Positions 33,435 through 42,649 of a stretch of DNA of 63,802 nt are shown piece after piece. The stretch covers positions 1 to 63,802 of the forward strand of contig SVTM01000011.1 in the NCBI GenBank assembly GCA_015063785.1. Reading direction: 5' to 3'. The position numbers and the translations under genes were made by a program. This stretch comes from Oscillospiraceae bacterium (lineage in GTDB: Bacteria > Bacillota > Clostridia > Oscillospirales > CAG-382). How positions within the stretch are numbered: position 1 is the stretch's first letter; each line of letters starts with the position of its first letter. The notes under the pieces were generated by a model that did not search any database, had not been told where the DNA came from, and saw only the letters and a program-made list of their open reading frames with translations.

Positions 33435-35666
33435 ATGCCATTTAAGAGAAAGAAAAAACAAAACCTTATAGCTCTTGCTCTCAAGGAAAAAATGATGACG
33501 GTCATCGGCGAGGAGATCCCAATATACAATTTCCGTTTTGACCTGACAAACGATAATAAAAGAATATTCGGTCTTTGTGCCATGACAAAGGATTATTTCC
33601 TTGTGGCAAAGACCGAAAAAAAGAATGCCGAAGTTTTTCTTGAGGTTTACAAAACAGAAGAGCTCTACGACGTGCAGTACACCAAACTTTACGGCACGAT
33701 AACATTGGAATACAGAAACGCCGACGGAAATCTTTGCGAGCTTTGCCGCGCAACCTCCCGATATGCCGAAGAACTGATGGACGGAGCGGATTTTCTCTAC
33801 AATCTGAACAAAAAGCTCGAAGTGAATGTCCCCGAGAAAAGAAAAAACAAGGTTTGTCCCAAATGCGGCAGAGCTTATCGCCGCGGCTCAAATACCTGTC
33901 TGCATTGTGGAGGCGCAAAGAAGATTTTGTTGCACATGATAAAGCTTGCAAAGCCTTATCTGCCCCGTCTTCTTTTTGCCATGGTACTCTTTTTCGTCGT
34001 CAGCGGATTGAATATTCTTGTACCGCAGATAAACAAGATACTCATTGACGAGCGCATAAAAGCGCCGAATGCAGCGCAGATCGGTTTTGTGTCGCTGCTC
34101 GTGGTGGTCATTGCCCTTGCCGTCACCCAGCTGGTGACAAGGCTTTTGTCGATTTTGCGCAACGTGTTGCTCATCGGTACCAGCAACAAAATGGTGGTAA
34201 AGATTCGTTCGATGCTTTTTGGCAAGATACAGAAAATGTCGATCGGACGTATCTCCGAGCATACGGCAGGCGACCTTATCACCCGTGTCACCTCCGACAC
34301 CAATGTGCTGAACGAATTTCTCACCTATGATATCGCAGAAATAGCACAACAGGCGATACTTCTTGTGGGAGTCATCACCGTGATGGCGATAAAACAGCCG
34401 CTTATGACACTTCTTGCGGTGTTGCCTTGTCCGCTTGTGATACTGATGTTCAACATCATCAACAAATTCATGCACAAGCTTTATCGCCGCCAGTGGTTTG
34501 TGGATATGCGTGCAAGCTCGATACTGCACGATATTTTCCAGGGCATCCGCGTGGTCAAGGTTTTTGGTATGGAAAAGACCGAGACTGACAAATACGACGC
34601 CGCCGTCAAAAAAGACTGTGAAATAAAGCAGCAGAACGAGACCCTTTGGAATCTCATCATTCCCGGAGCCAACTTTCTTATGGGCATTGGCGAATACATT
34701 GTTTTGTACTTTGTCTGCTTCAAAATATTGGGACAAGAGATGACGCTTGGTGATCTGACCCTTATGACCAGCTATATTTCGCTTATCTACGGTCCGTTGC
34801 GTTATTTTTCAAGACTTCCGAGAAAGATTGTGAGAACGGCGACTTCTATTGCAAAGATCTTTGAAATAATCGACGAGGAAGAGGATGTTGCGGATGTTGA
34901 AAATGCCAAGAACATCGACATTCAGGGAACGGTTGAGTTCAAAAACGTATGCTTTGGATATGACCGTCACGAAAGAGTGTTGAATGACATTTCTTTCGAA
35001 GCGCATAAGGGCGAGATGATCGGCATTGTCGGTCATTCGGGCGCAGGCAAAAGCACTCTTATCAACCTGATCATGCGTCTTTACGACGTGGATTCCGGAA
35101 GCATTCTCATTGATGGTGTGGACATCCGTGATATCTCGCAGGAATCTCTCCGCCGACAGACGGGTGTTGTTTTGCAGGAAACCTTCCTCTTCACAGGTAC
35201 GATATACGATAATATCGCCTACGCAAAGCCCGACGCTCCGCGCGACGAAGTTATCCGTGCCGCAAAGCTTTCGGGAGCGCACAAATTCATCATCAAGCTT
35301 GCCGACGGTTACAACACTGTAGTGGGCGAGAGGGGATATACCCTTTCGGGAGGAGAAAGACAGCGCATTGCCATTGCCCGTGCCATTCTTGGAAATCCCA
35401 AGATATTGATACTTGACGAGGCGACCAGCGCCCTTGACACAAAGACCGAAAAAGGTATTCAGGACGCCCTTGCTCTTTTGATACAAAACCGCACCACCTT
35501 TGCCATTGCCCACCGTCTTTCCACCCTGCGCAATGCCACAAGGCTTATCGTGCTTGACAAGGGGGAGATTGCCGAGATCGGTACCCACGACGAGCTGATA
35601 CGTAAACAAGGGATATATTTCGGACTTGTTATGGCACAGCGCCAGATGGCAAAAATGGACAAATAA
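33435..35666 (+). CDS. ABC exporter half-transporter with N-terminal domain and zinc ribbon (partner)
   Basis: A 743-residue partner of the first ABC protein with the same layout: a soluble domain (about 1-135), zinc ribbon CPKCGRAYRRGSNTCLHCG (about 140-158), six membrane helices (about 168-440), and an ATPase domain with GHSGAGKST (near 532), LSGGERQRIAIARAIL, ILDEATSALD and AHRLSTL. Both partners keep intact ATPase motifs, unlike many heterodimeric exporters in which one site is degenerate. GGGGAG precedes the ATG. It ends at a strong terminator 5 bases later, closing the operon. Confidence 0.82.
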   Translation: MPFKRKKKQNLIALALKEKMMTVIGEEIPIYNFRFDLTNDNKRIFGLCAMTKDYFLVAKTEKKNAEVFLEVYKTEELYDVQYTKLYGTITLEYRNADGNLCELCRATSRYAEELMDGADFLYNLNKKLEVNVPEKRKNKVCPKCGRAYRRGSNTCLHCGGAKKILLHMIKLAKPYLPRLLFAMVLFFVVSGLNILVPQINKILIDERIKAPNAAQIGFVSLLVVVIALAVTQLVTRLLSILRNVLLIGTSNKMVVKIRSMLFGKIQKMSIGRISEHTAGDLITRVTSDTNVLNEFLTYDIAEIAQQAILLVGVITVMAIKQPLMTLLAVLPCPLVILMFNIINKFMHKLYRRQWFVDMRASSILHDIFQGIRVVKVFGMEKTETDKYDAAVKKDCEIKQQNETLWNLIIPGANFLMGIGEYIVLYFVCFKILGQEMTLGDLTLMTSYISLIYGPLRYFSRLPRKIVRTATSIAKIFEIIDEEEDVADVENAKNIDIQGTVEFKNVCFGYDRHERVLNDISFEAHKGEMIGIVGHSGAGKSTLINLIMRLYDVDSGSILIDGVDIRDISQESLRRQTGVVLQETFLFTGTIYDNIAYAKPDAPRDEVIRAAKLSGAHKFIIKLADGYNTVVGERGYTLSGGERQRIAIARAILGNPKILILDEATSALDTKTEKGIQDALALLIQNRTTFAIAHRLSTLRNATRLIVLDKGEIAEIGTHDELIRKQGIYFGLVMAQRQMAKMDK

Positions 35667-35670
35667 AAAA

Positions 35671-35707
35671 ACCGCCCGACGTGCAAAACACGCGGGCGGT
35701 AATTTTT
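35671..35707. terminator. Terminator after the ABC-DUF1854-ABC operon
   Basis: Stem ACCGCCCG / CGGGCGGT extended by ACGTG / CACG, followed by AATTTTT. Convergent with the small gene at 35714, so probably used from both sides. Confidence 0.75.
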
Positions 35708-35713
35708 GATTTG

Positions 35714-35920
35714 TCAGATAGCTTCGCTTTCTTCGTCAGCAGCGGCTTCTTCGTCTTCGATAGAAACGAAAATATCATCATTCTCGTCTTCAAAATCAAA
35801 GTCGTTGTCGTTTGTTTCGATGGTAAAGCTCATGCGTACTTTTTTGAGAACAAGAAGAACTCCTGCAACGATTGCGCTGACAGCTGCGATTCCGCCGATA
35901 ATAGCAAGTAACTTTTTCAT
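35714..35920 (-). CDS. Small single-pass membrane protein with acidic tail
   Basis: A 68-residue protein: hydrophobic helix at about residues 3-26 (LLAIIGGIAAVSAIVAGVLLVL), basic KKVR, then an acidic tail rich in Asp and Glu. The tail has the cytoplasmic side expected from the positive-inside rule. No known domain. AACGGAGGG lies before the ATG at 35920; the 31 codons further upstream look non-coding. The hydrophobic helix plus acidic tail resembles YtxH-like small membrane proteins, but that is only a shape resemblance. Confidence 0.6.
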   Translation of the reverse strand: MKKLLAIIGGIAAVSAIVAGVLLVLKKVRMSFTIETNDNDFDFEDENDDIFVSIEDEEAAADEESEAI

Positions 35921-36172
35921 GTTTCGTTTCCCTCCGTTTGTATATAATATATTTTTATGTTTGTCACGAAAAAAGGTGAAAGAAAAACACCAAGATTTCG
36001 CCCAAAACATCAAAGATACTTCTATTTATACCAATTATATCACAAGTGACAGGAAAAAATATGAATAATTCTTTAATTTTGCGCAAATACAGCGACATTT
36101 GGTAAAATATGTGATAAAATTATATTGGTTATTTATTGACAAGTTATACAACTAAAAAGGAAGATCAAAAAC

Positions 36173-38062
36173 ATGTGTGGTTTTGCAGGACTTTATAAAA
36201 AAATCGAACTTACCCAGGCGGACAAGACCGCCGTTATGAATATGTCGCAGTCTATTCGCCACAGAGGACCGGATGATTGCAAAACTTATTTTCAAAAGAA
36301 CTACGCCTTTGCGTTCCGCCGACTCAGCATCATTGACCTCGAGGCAGGTGCACAGCCTTTTTCCGCCTTTGACGGAAAGTACGTCGGTATCTTCAACGGC
36401 GAAATATACAACTATCTCGAGCTGCGCGAGGAGCTTTCTAAAAAGGGTTACACCTTCTCCACCCGTTCGGAGATAGAAACAATACTCACCCTTTATCACG
36501 ATGAAGGCCCCGAATTTATCAAAAAGCTTCGCGGAATGTTTGCCATTGTTATCTGCGATAACGAGAAAAACAGCATGTTTTTCGGCCGCGATCCCTTTGG
36601 CATCAAGCCTTTCTATTACCGTATCGGAAAGGAAGGCATTTCCTTCTCGTCTGAGTTCAAAGCCTTTATGTTCGATCCCGAAATGAAAGAATATGCGATA
36701 GACGAGAGTGCGCTGCAGAGCTTTTTCACCTTCCAATACGTTACAGAACCCGACACGGTGTCGCCTGATATAAAGATCTTACCTGCAGGACACTACGCCG
36801 TGATTGACGAAAACCTTTCACTTTCTCCTGTCGAATACTACGAAGCGCGCTTTACACCCCAAAAGGGTATCAGCTTTGACGAAAAAGAAAAGAAGCTCCG
36901 CGATGCAGTTATGAAGAGCGTCGAATATCATATGCTCAGCGACGTGCCGCTCGGCAGCTTTCTTTCCAGCGGCATTGATTCGGCTGTTATCACAGCAGTT
37001 GCGGCAAAACTTTGCCCCGGCATCAAGGCATTCACCGTTGCCTTTGGTGTAAAGGAATATTCCGAGATCGAAAACGCTTCGGGCATCTCCAGTCATCTTG
37101 ATATCGAGCATATCAAGCTTGTGGCAGGGCTTGAAGATTTCCTTGAAAACTACGAAAAGGTTATATATCACCTTGATTCTCCCATGGCAGACCCATCGAC
37201 TGTTGCCATCTACCTCATCTGCAAGGAGGCGGCACGCCATGTAAAGGTGGTTCTTTCGGGCGAAGGTTCGGACGAGCTTTTCGGCGGATACAAGATGTAT
37301 AAGGACTCTGTCCCCACAAGTTATCTTTGCTCGCTGCCCGGTTTCCTCAAATCGGCGGTGTCGGGCATCGGAAAGATCCTGCCCAAGGGTACACCCGGCA
37401 AAAACACCCTTATGCGCGACGTCAATCCCATCGAGGGCAGATTTGTCGGCAACGCCTTTGTTTTCACCGAAGAGCAGAAAAAAGCTTTCTATAAGAAGTT
37501 TGACCCCAACGTTCACTTTACCGACCGCACAAAGCCCATATACGACAGAGTGCAGGACATGGACGTTCTGACCAAAATGCAATATTGCGATCTCAACACG
37601 TGGCTCAAAAGCGACATTCTTGTCAAGGGCGACCGCCTTTCGATGGGCAATTCTCTCGAGGTGCGCGTGCCTTATCTTGACAAAGAAGTTTTTGAAGCGG
37701 CAAAGGTGCTTACGAGCAGCGATAAACTTTCACACGGGACAACCAAATATATCCTCCGCCATGCTTTCCGCGATCTTTTGAACGAAGAAACGGTCATGCG
37801 TCCCAAGCTTGGATATCCCGTGCCGGTACGCCTTTGGCTCAAAAACGAGCTTTATGACTGGGCACGCAATATCATAACCTCGCCTTATGCCGATGAATTT
37901 ATCGACAAAAAGGTCGTTCTTCAGATGCTCGAGGACCACAGAGCAGGTGTTCGCGACAATTATAAGCCCTTGTGGAACATCATGACCTTTATCACCTGGT
38001 ACAAGCTTTACGTTGGCGAAATAGATAATACAAGAGCACGCGTTCTTGCAGGAGAGCTTTGA
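36173..38062 (+). CDS. asnB: Asparagine synthetase, glutamine-hydrolysing
   Basis: A 629-residue enzyme converting aspartate, ATP and glutamine to asparagine. Cys2 is the glutaminase nucleophile (MCGFAGLY), with RHRGPDD (about 27-33), FNGEIYNY (about 75-82) and the synthetase P-loop SSGIDSA (about 263-269), then SGEGSDELFGGY (about 363-374). Length fits AsnB/AsnO of Bacillus. It begins about 500 bases after the ABC-DUF1854-ABC operon but behind a separate intergenic region. Next gene 33 bases downstream, so an operon is likely. Confidence 0.93.
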   Translation: MCGFAGLYKKIELTQADKTAVMNMSQSIRHRGPDDCKTYFQKNYAFAFRRLSIIDLEAGAQPFSAFDGKYVGIFNGEIYNYLELREELSKKGYTFSTRSEIETILTLYHDEGPEFIKKLRGMFAIVICDNEKNSMFFGRDPFGIKPFYYRIGKEGISFSSEFKAFMFDPEMKEYAIDESALQSFFTFQYVTEPDTVSPDIKILPAGHYAVIDENLSLSPVEYYEARFTPQKGISFDEKEKKLRDAVMKSVEYHMLSDVPLGSFLSSGIDSAVITAVAAKLCPGIKAFTVAFGVKEYSEIENASGISSHLDIEHIKLVAGLEDFLENYEKVIYHLDSPMADPSTVAIYLICKEAARHVKVVLSGEGSDELFGGYKMYKDSVPTSYLCSLPGFLKSAVSGIGKILPKGTPGKNTLMRDVNPIEGRFVGNAFVFTEEQKKAFYKKFDPNVHFTDRTKPIYDRVQDMDVLTKMQYCDLNTWLKSDILVKGDRLSMGNSLEVRVPYLDKEVFEAAKVLTSSDKLSHGTTKYILRHAFRDLLNEETVMRPKLGYPVPVRLWLKNELYDWARNIITSPYADEFIDKKVVLQMLEDHRAGVRDNYKPLWNIMTFITWYKLYVGEIDNTRARVLAGEL

Positions 38063-38095
38063 TAAAAACACCAGTCTGTTTTGCGGAGGTGACGA

Positions 38096-38707
38096 ATGAA
38101 AGATAAGCTTTCATCCTTTTTGTCAAAAATAAAGAATAGATCCTTTGTCCGCAAGGTGTCGCTTATCCTTATGCTTGCGGCGCTGACGGCTGCGATACTT
38201 GCTTTTTCCTCGCTTGCAAAAAAAGAAAATGCATATCTTCCTGTTTCAGCACCGGTTTTCGATGAGCCTTCGGACGAAGCCATTGAAGATCCCGAACCCG
38301 TTCGGGAAGAGGAAAAAGAAGGCGGGGATATCCCGGAATCCGACGTCGACAAAGAGGACGGGCAGGAGGTTTGTGAAAAAGAATATATCCCCGTGGGAGA
38401 TATAAGAATACCCCATTGCGGCGATATCAACTATTCACTTTCGTCAAAAACTTCCGATTTCCGTTTTGAAAACCCGTCGGAAAACGCCTGCTTTCTAAAG
38501 GTAAATATCACAAGGCTTGACACCAAGGAGATCATATATTCCTCCACACTTATCAGCCCGGGAAAGGGTATTGCTTCGGTGGGGTTTGCGGGCAAACTTA
38601 CCAAGCCCGGATCGTACGATGCAATGATAAAGGTGGATGCCTATGCCATTGACAGAATGATGCACCTCAACAGTCTTGCTATTGACGCTGTGATACACGC
38701 ATATTAA
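38096..38707 (+). CDS. Hypothetical membrane-anchored protein
   Basis: A 203-residue protein, not recognised. A short basic cytoplasmic N-terminus, one membrane helix at about residues 22-42 (SLILMLAALTAAILAFSSLA), an acidic Glu/Pro-rich linker (about 50-105), then a folded domain of about 95 residues of predicted beta structure (FENPSENACFLKVNITRLD, YSSTLISPGKGIASVGFAG) that may lie on the outer surface like a small immunoglobulin-like domain. It lies between asnB (33-base gap) and an oxidoreductase gene (17-base gap). GGAGGTGACGA precedes the ATG. Confidence 0.65.
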   Translation: MKDKLSSFLSKIKNRSFVRKVSLILMLAALTAAILAFSSLAKKENAYLPVSAPVFDEPSDEAIEDPEPVREEEKEGGDIPESDVDKEDGQEVCEKEYIPVGDIRIPHCGDINYSLSSKTSDFRFENPSENACFLKVNITRLDTKEIIYSSTLISPGKGIASVGFAGKLTKPGSYDAMIKVDAYAIDRMMHLNSLAIDAVIHAY

Positions 38708-38724
38708 AACCAAACGGAGATATA

Positions 38725-39732
38725 ATGACGAACAACATCGATTTGAAGGATTCTGGCATAAAGCTCGGAATTATCGGAACCAATTTTATCAGCGACACCT
38801 TGATGCAGGCGGCAAAGCTGACGGGACTTTGTGTTTCGGCAGTTTTTTCGCGCCGACGAGACACGGGAGAAGCTTTTGCAACAAAGCATGGTATTGAAAA
38901 CGTTTTTTGCGATTTCGAAGAATTTCTGAATAGCGATCTCATCAACGCCGTTTACGTGGCAAGCCCTAATTTTTGCCATTGTCCCCAGACGATCGCGGCG
39001 CTTGAGCACGGCAAACACGTGCTTTGCGAAAAGCCTGCCGCATCAAATCTTGCGGATTTTGAAAAAATGCGCTCTCTTGCTACGGAAAAAAATCTTGTGC
39101 TTCTCGAAGCCATGCGCCCTGCCTTTGATCCGGCGCTTGATGTGGTGAGAAAGCAGATGAAAAAATGCGGCAAGCTCAGATATGCGCATTTTGAATATTC
39201 CCAGTATTCTTCGCGTTATGACAAGTTTAAAAACGGCGAGATATTGAACGCTTTCAACCCTGATTTTTCCAACGCCGCCGTCATGGATATCGGAGTTTAT
39301 CCCCTCAACGTCTGCGTTTCGCTTTTTGGTGCACCCGATGCGGTAATTTCGCGTTCGGTCATTCTTGAAAACGGATTTGAGGGGCAGGGTAACGTGCTTC
39401 TTTCATATGGCGACATGACCGCCGAGGTCACCTATTCCAAGATAACCCACGCGGTGCTTCCCAGCATTATCCGCGGCGAGGAGGGCGAGGTGCATTTTGG
39501 CAACGCCCTTTCGAAGATCGACAAAATGAGCTTTTTCTCGCGCAGGAACGGCGAAGAAAAGATCGATTTTTGCGCCGTCGAAAACAATATGATATACGAG
39601 CTTTCGGCTTTCTGCGATTTTGTTAACCGAAAACGGGATAATTCAGAATATCTTGATTGCACTGCGCAGACTCTTGCCGTTATCGACGAGATCAGACGCC
39701 AGAACGGCATCGTATTTCCCGATGACAAATAA
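38725..39732 (+). CDS. Gfo/Idh/MocA-family oxidoreductase
   Basis: A 335-residue NAD(P)-dependent dehydrogenase. The Rossmann start is KLGIIGTNFISDTLM (about 13-27), the catalytic Lys lies in LCEKPAAS (near 108), and MDIGVYPLNVCVSLFG (about 190-205) corresponds to the Asp/His region. It resembles the scyllo-inositol/trans-dihydrodiol dehydrogenase branch and is only distantly related to the two other family members in this window. CGGAGAT precedes the ATG. Probably co-transcribed from asnB onwards. Confidence 0.8.
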   Translation: MTNNIDLKDSGIKLGIIGTNFISDTLMQAAKLTGLCVSAVFSRRRDTGEAFATKHGIENVFCDFEEFLNSDLINAVYVASPNFCHCPQTIAALEHGKHVLCEKPAASNLADFEKMRSLATEKNLVLLEAMRPAFDPALDVVRKQMKKCGKLRYAHFEYSQYSSRYDKFKNGEILNAFNPDFSNAAVMDIGVYPLNVCVSLFGAPDAVISRSVILENGFEGQGNVLLSYGDMTAEVTYSKITHAVLPSIIRGEEGEVHFGNALSKIDKMSFFSRRNGEEKIDFCAVENNMIYELSAFCDFVNRKRDNSEYLDCTAQTLAVIDEIRRQNGIVFPDDK

Positions 39733-39750
39733 TAAGACTCAAGTTTTTGA

Positions 39751-39779
39751 TTGACAATATGTCTTGTGTGTGTTAAAAT
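39751..39779 (+). promoter_or_regulatory. Promoter of the Wzz/BY-kinase pair
   Basis: TTGACA (39751-39756), 17-base spacer, TAAAAT (39774-39779), about 40 bases before the start at 39820. Confidence 0.7.
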
Positions 39780-39819
39780 ATACAAGATACATAAAAATAA
39801 GCTTCAGGACGGTTCAGCT

Positions 39820-40551
39820 ATGGAAAAGGAAAATGTCAGAGATTTTGAAATAAATCTTCGCGAAATATGCCTTGTGCTTTTAAAGCGCATCTGGATCCCG
39901 ATAATTGCGGCGATACTTTTTTACGTTGCAGGCTTCTGGTATTCCACAAACAGAATAACACCCATGTATACCTCAAAGGCAGAGTTGCTTGTTATCAGTA
40001 ACAGCTCGGCTTATTCTTCCTCCAGTATCGTGATGGACGATAATTTTACAAAGAACTACCTCTACCTCATAAAGAATAACCACACGATACTTGGCAACGT
40101 TATCGAAAAGAACGGACTTGATATGTCGGTTTCCCGTTTGTCGTCAAAGATTTCTGTTTCGTCTCCCGACGAAACTCAGATAATTGTGATCTATGTAACC
40201 GATTCCGATCCTGTTATGGCGCAGAAAATCAGCAATTCTCTCTGCAACGAGGCAAAATTATATATCACCGACGAGCTTATCAAGGCCGACAACATCCGCA
40301 TAACCAACGAAGGCACTCTGCCCATGCGTCCTTCATCTCCCAACGTGTCGAGGATTTCCGCATCCTTTGCTTTTTTGGGATTTGTTCTTGCCTGCGGCGT
40401 GATACTTCTCATACACATGATAAACGACGCCATAACCACAGTTGAGGATGTGGAAAAGCGTCTGAGCCTTAAGGTTATCGGAAAAGTGCCCTATTCCCAC
40501 CAGCTTGGCAACAAGAGAACTCTTGTGCCCCGCAAAAAATCAAAAGAATAA
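39820..40551 (+). CDS. Chain-length-determinant (Wzz/YveK-type) membrane protein
   Basis: A 243-residue polysaccharide co-polymerase. It has two membrane helices, at about residues 20-40 and 180-200, enclosing an extracytoplasmic domain (SKAELLVISNSS onwards), and the Pro-rich MRPSSPN motif just before the second helix, as in Wzz, CapA and YveK. These proteins set exopolysaccharide chain length and activate the partner kinase. The start at 39820 has only a weak ribosome binding site (AGGACGG). Paired with the kinase gene after 18 bases. Confidence 0.85.
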   Translation: MEKENVRDFEINLREICLVLLKRIWIPIIAAILFYVAGFWYSTNRITPMYTSKAELLVISNSSAYSSSSIVMDDNFTKNYLYLIKNNHTILGNVIEKNGLDMSVSRLSSKISVSSPDETQIIVIYVTDSDPVMAQKISNSLCNEAKLYITDELIKADNIRITNEGTLPMRPSSPNVSRISASFAFLGFVLACGVILLIHMINDAITTVEDVEKRLSLKVIGKVPYSHQLGNKRTLVPRKKSKE

Positions 40552-40569
40552 AGGGAGGGTACATCAAAA

Positions 40570-41232
40570 ATGAACAAGATAGAACTGAAAAATATGCGCA
40601 AGAGCGAATACGCCCTTGACGAAGCATACAGAACACTGCGAACAAATATCCTTTTTTCAAGCTTTGACACAAAGGTCATCTCGGTCACAAGCTGCAACCC
40701 CGATGACGGGAAAAGCACCGTTTCGTTTGAGCTTGCAAAAAGTCTTGCCGAGGTTGGTAAAAAAGTTTTGTTTGTGGATGCCGACATGAGACAGTCGGAT
40801 TTTATCACAAAGCATACGGCAACGGTCGACCTCAAAGGTCTCAGCCATTTTCTTTCGGGTCAGGCGCCTATCGGCGAGGTGCTTAATTCCACCGACTACG
40901 AAAACCTTTACGTTATCTTTTCGGGCGTTTACCCCCCCAACCCAACAGAGCTTCTGACGAGCAAGGTGTTTACTGATTTTGTCGCCGAAGCAAAGGAAAA
41001 CTTTGATTTCGTGATAATCGATACTCCGCCTCTTGGTCTTGTTTCGGATGCGGCGGTATGTATTGCCCAAAGTGACGGAGTTGCCATGGTGGTTTCCAGC
41101 GGCAAGACCAGCCTAAAAAAAGCCAAGGAAGTAAAACGTGCCATCGAATCCATCGGGACTAAGATTCTCGGATGTATTCTGAACAACGTAAGATCGAGCA
41201 AGAACAAGAGATACTATTATAGATACTATTAA
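40570..41232 (+). CDS. Tyrosine-protein kinase (CpsD/CapB-type BY-kinase)
   Basis: A 220-residue cytoplasmic kinase. Walker A NPDDGKST (about 41-48), Walker A' FVDADMR (about 67-74), Walker B FVIIDTPPLG (about 142-151). The C-terminus is a Tyr cluster, RYYYRYY, the autophosphorylation site of the family. It works with the Wzz-like protein encoded upstream. No glycosyltransferase, flippase or polymerase genes adjoin the pair, so the polymer they control is encoded elsewhere. Confidence 0.9.
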   Translation: MNKIELKNMRKSEYALDEAYRTLRTNILFSSFDTKVISVTSCNPDDGKSTVSFELAKSLAEVGKKVLFVDADMRQSDFITKHTATVDLKGLSHFLSGQAPIGEVLNSTDYENLYVIFSGVYPPNPTELLTSKVFTDFVAEAKENFDFVIIDTPPLGLVSDAAVCIAQSDGVAMVVSSGKTSLKKAKEVKRAIESIGTKILGCILNNVRSSKNKRYYYRYY

Positions 41233-41236
41233 GAAA

Positions 41237-41264
41237 AAGCCTCGGATTTTCCGAGGCTTTTTTG
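41237..41264. terminator. Bidirectional terminator
   Basis: Stem AAGCCTCGG / CCGAGGCTT, loop ATTTT, then T-rich. Between convergent genes ending at 41232 and 41268. Confidence 0.85.
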
Positions 41265-41267
41265 TGT

Positions 41268-42617
41268 TTACCGTGTAAGTTTTTTTATCCATTTGTAGCT
41301 TTGGCATCTGAAAAACGCCGCGCCGCATTTGAAGATCTGATCGGCATTTAACAGAAAAACGATGATGTACGGATCGAGATTCCACACAAACGCCGCAAGA
41401 AATGACGTGGGAAGAACGATACCCCAGATGCTGATAAGATCGTTGATAAAGACGAATTTTGAATCACCGCCGCCGCGGATAATGCCGATATTGACAGGCA
41501 TCTGATATGACGTTCCGATGCAGGTGACGCAGAGAACGAGTATAAACTGTTCTGCCATGGCTTTTGTGGCAGGCTCTAGATCGTAAAGCGCAAGAATGGG
41601 AAAGCGCAGAACAAAAAGCAGAGCGCTGGTTATAAGTCCAATACCCACAAACATAAGCTGAAGCGTGTTGACATACCCCTTCAGCTTGTGGGTGTCGCCT
41701 TTGCCGATGGTCTTGCCGATGATAACGGCGGTGGCGGATGCCGCGCCGACCGATGCAACCTTGAGCACCTGGAAAAGGGTGGACGCCACAGAGTTTGCGG
41801 CAATTGCCGAATCGTTAAGATGCCCGAGTATTACCGTTTGCAAAGCCGTGGAAACGCCAAACATGGCGGCAACCGTGACAAAATATCCAAAACGCTTGAA
41901 ATAGTCGGTATAGTACGGCTTTTCGGGATGCAAAAGCTCCGCAAGCTTAAGGTGCAGCTTTTTGTCCTTGAAGGCAAGATAAAGGATAACGATGATAAGC
42001 TCGAGAATGCGTGCCGCAAGGGTTCCTATTGCCGCACCGCGCACACCCATTTCGGGAGCACCGAATTTTCCGTCGATAAGGACGTAGTTTATCGAACAGT
42101 TGACAACAAAGGTGACGATGGAAATGTAAAATGAAACTCTTACCGTTTCCACCGCTCTCAAAAGGGCAAGCAAAAGATTTGTTACGGCAAAAACAAGATA
42201 CGTATATTTGATTATTCCTAAGTATTTCACACCCTCGTCGATTATTGCCTTTGACGGGGTAAAAATGCCCACCATCTGCCTTGGGAAAAAGGTGGCGGCA
42301 ATAAAAAGAAATGCTCCCACTCCGATGCCGACGGTCAGTGCGCCTGCCGCCAGCGATTTTACGGGGAAGGTGCGTTTTTGTCCCCAGTATTGGCTGGCGT
42401 TCACCACAAGAGCGTCAGATAAACCCATGGTTATCTGCTGAAAAACAAATTGTATCTGATTTACCGCCGATACTCCCGAAAGGGATATTTCGTTGTAAGA
42501 GCCGACCATGATGTTGTCGGCAAGGTTGACGCCGAGGATGATGACGTTTTGCAAAACGATCATGACGTACAGCGAAAAGAAATTTTTGAAAAATCCTTTG
42601 TCTTTTGTCAGTTCCAT
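41268..42617 (-). CDS. MATE-family efflux transporter
   Basis: A 449-residue membrane protein with about 12 helices in two homologous halves, of the multidrug and toxic compound extrusion family. NLADNIMVG near residue 30 and FGAPEMGVRGAAIGTLAARI near 190 fit the family pattern, as does the GAASATAVIIGKTIGKGD segment at about 290. Exports drugs or metabolites with Na+ or H+. Its substrate is unknown. It lies 32 bases downstream of a degraded SH3 frame on the same strand. Confidence 0.85.
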   Translation of the reverse strand: MELTKDKGFFKNFFSLYVMIVLQNVIILGVNLADNIMVGSYNEISLSGVSAVNQIQFVFQQITMGLSDALVVNASQYWGQKRTFPVKSLAAGALTVGIGVGAFLFIAATFFPRQMVGIFTPSKAIIDEGVKYLGIIKYTYLVFAVTNLLLALLRAVETVRVSFYISIVTFVVNCSINYVLIDGKFGAPEMGVRGAAIGTLAARILELIIVILYLAFKDKKLHLKLAELLHPEKPYYTDYFKRFGYFVTVAAMFGVSTALQTVILGHLNDSAIAANSVASTLFQVLKVASVGAASATAVIIGKTIGKGDTHKLKGYVNTLQLMFVGIGLITSALLFVLRFPILALYDLEPATKAMAEQFILVLCVTCIGTSYQMPVNIGIIRGGGDSKFVFINDLISIWGIVLPTSFLAAFVWNLDPYIIVFLLNADQIFKCGAAFFRCQSYKWIKKLTR

Positions 42618-42649
42618 ATTATCACTCCGATTCTTGTTACCCTGTTATT

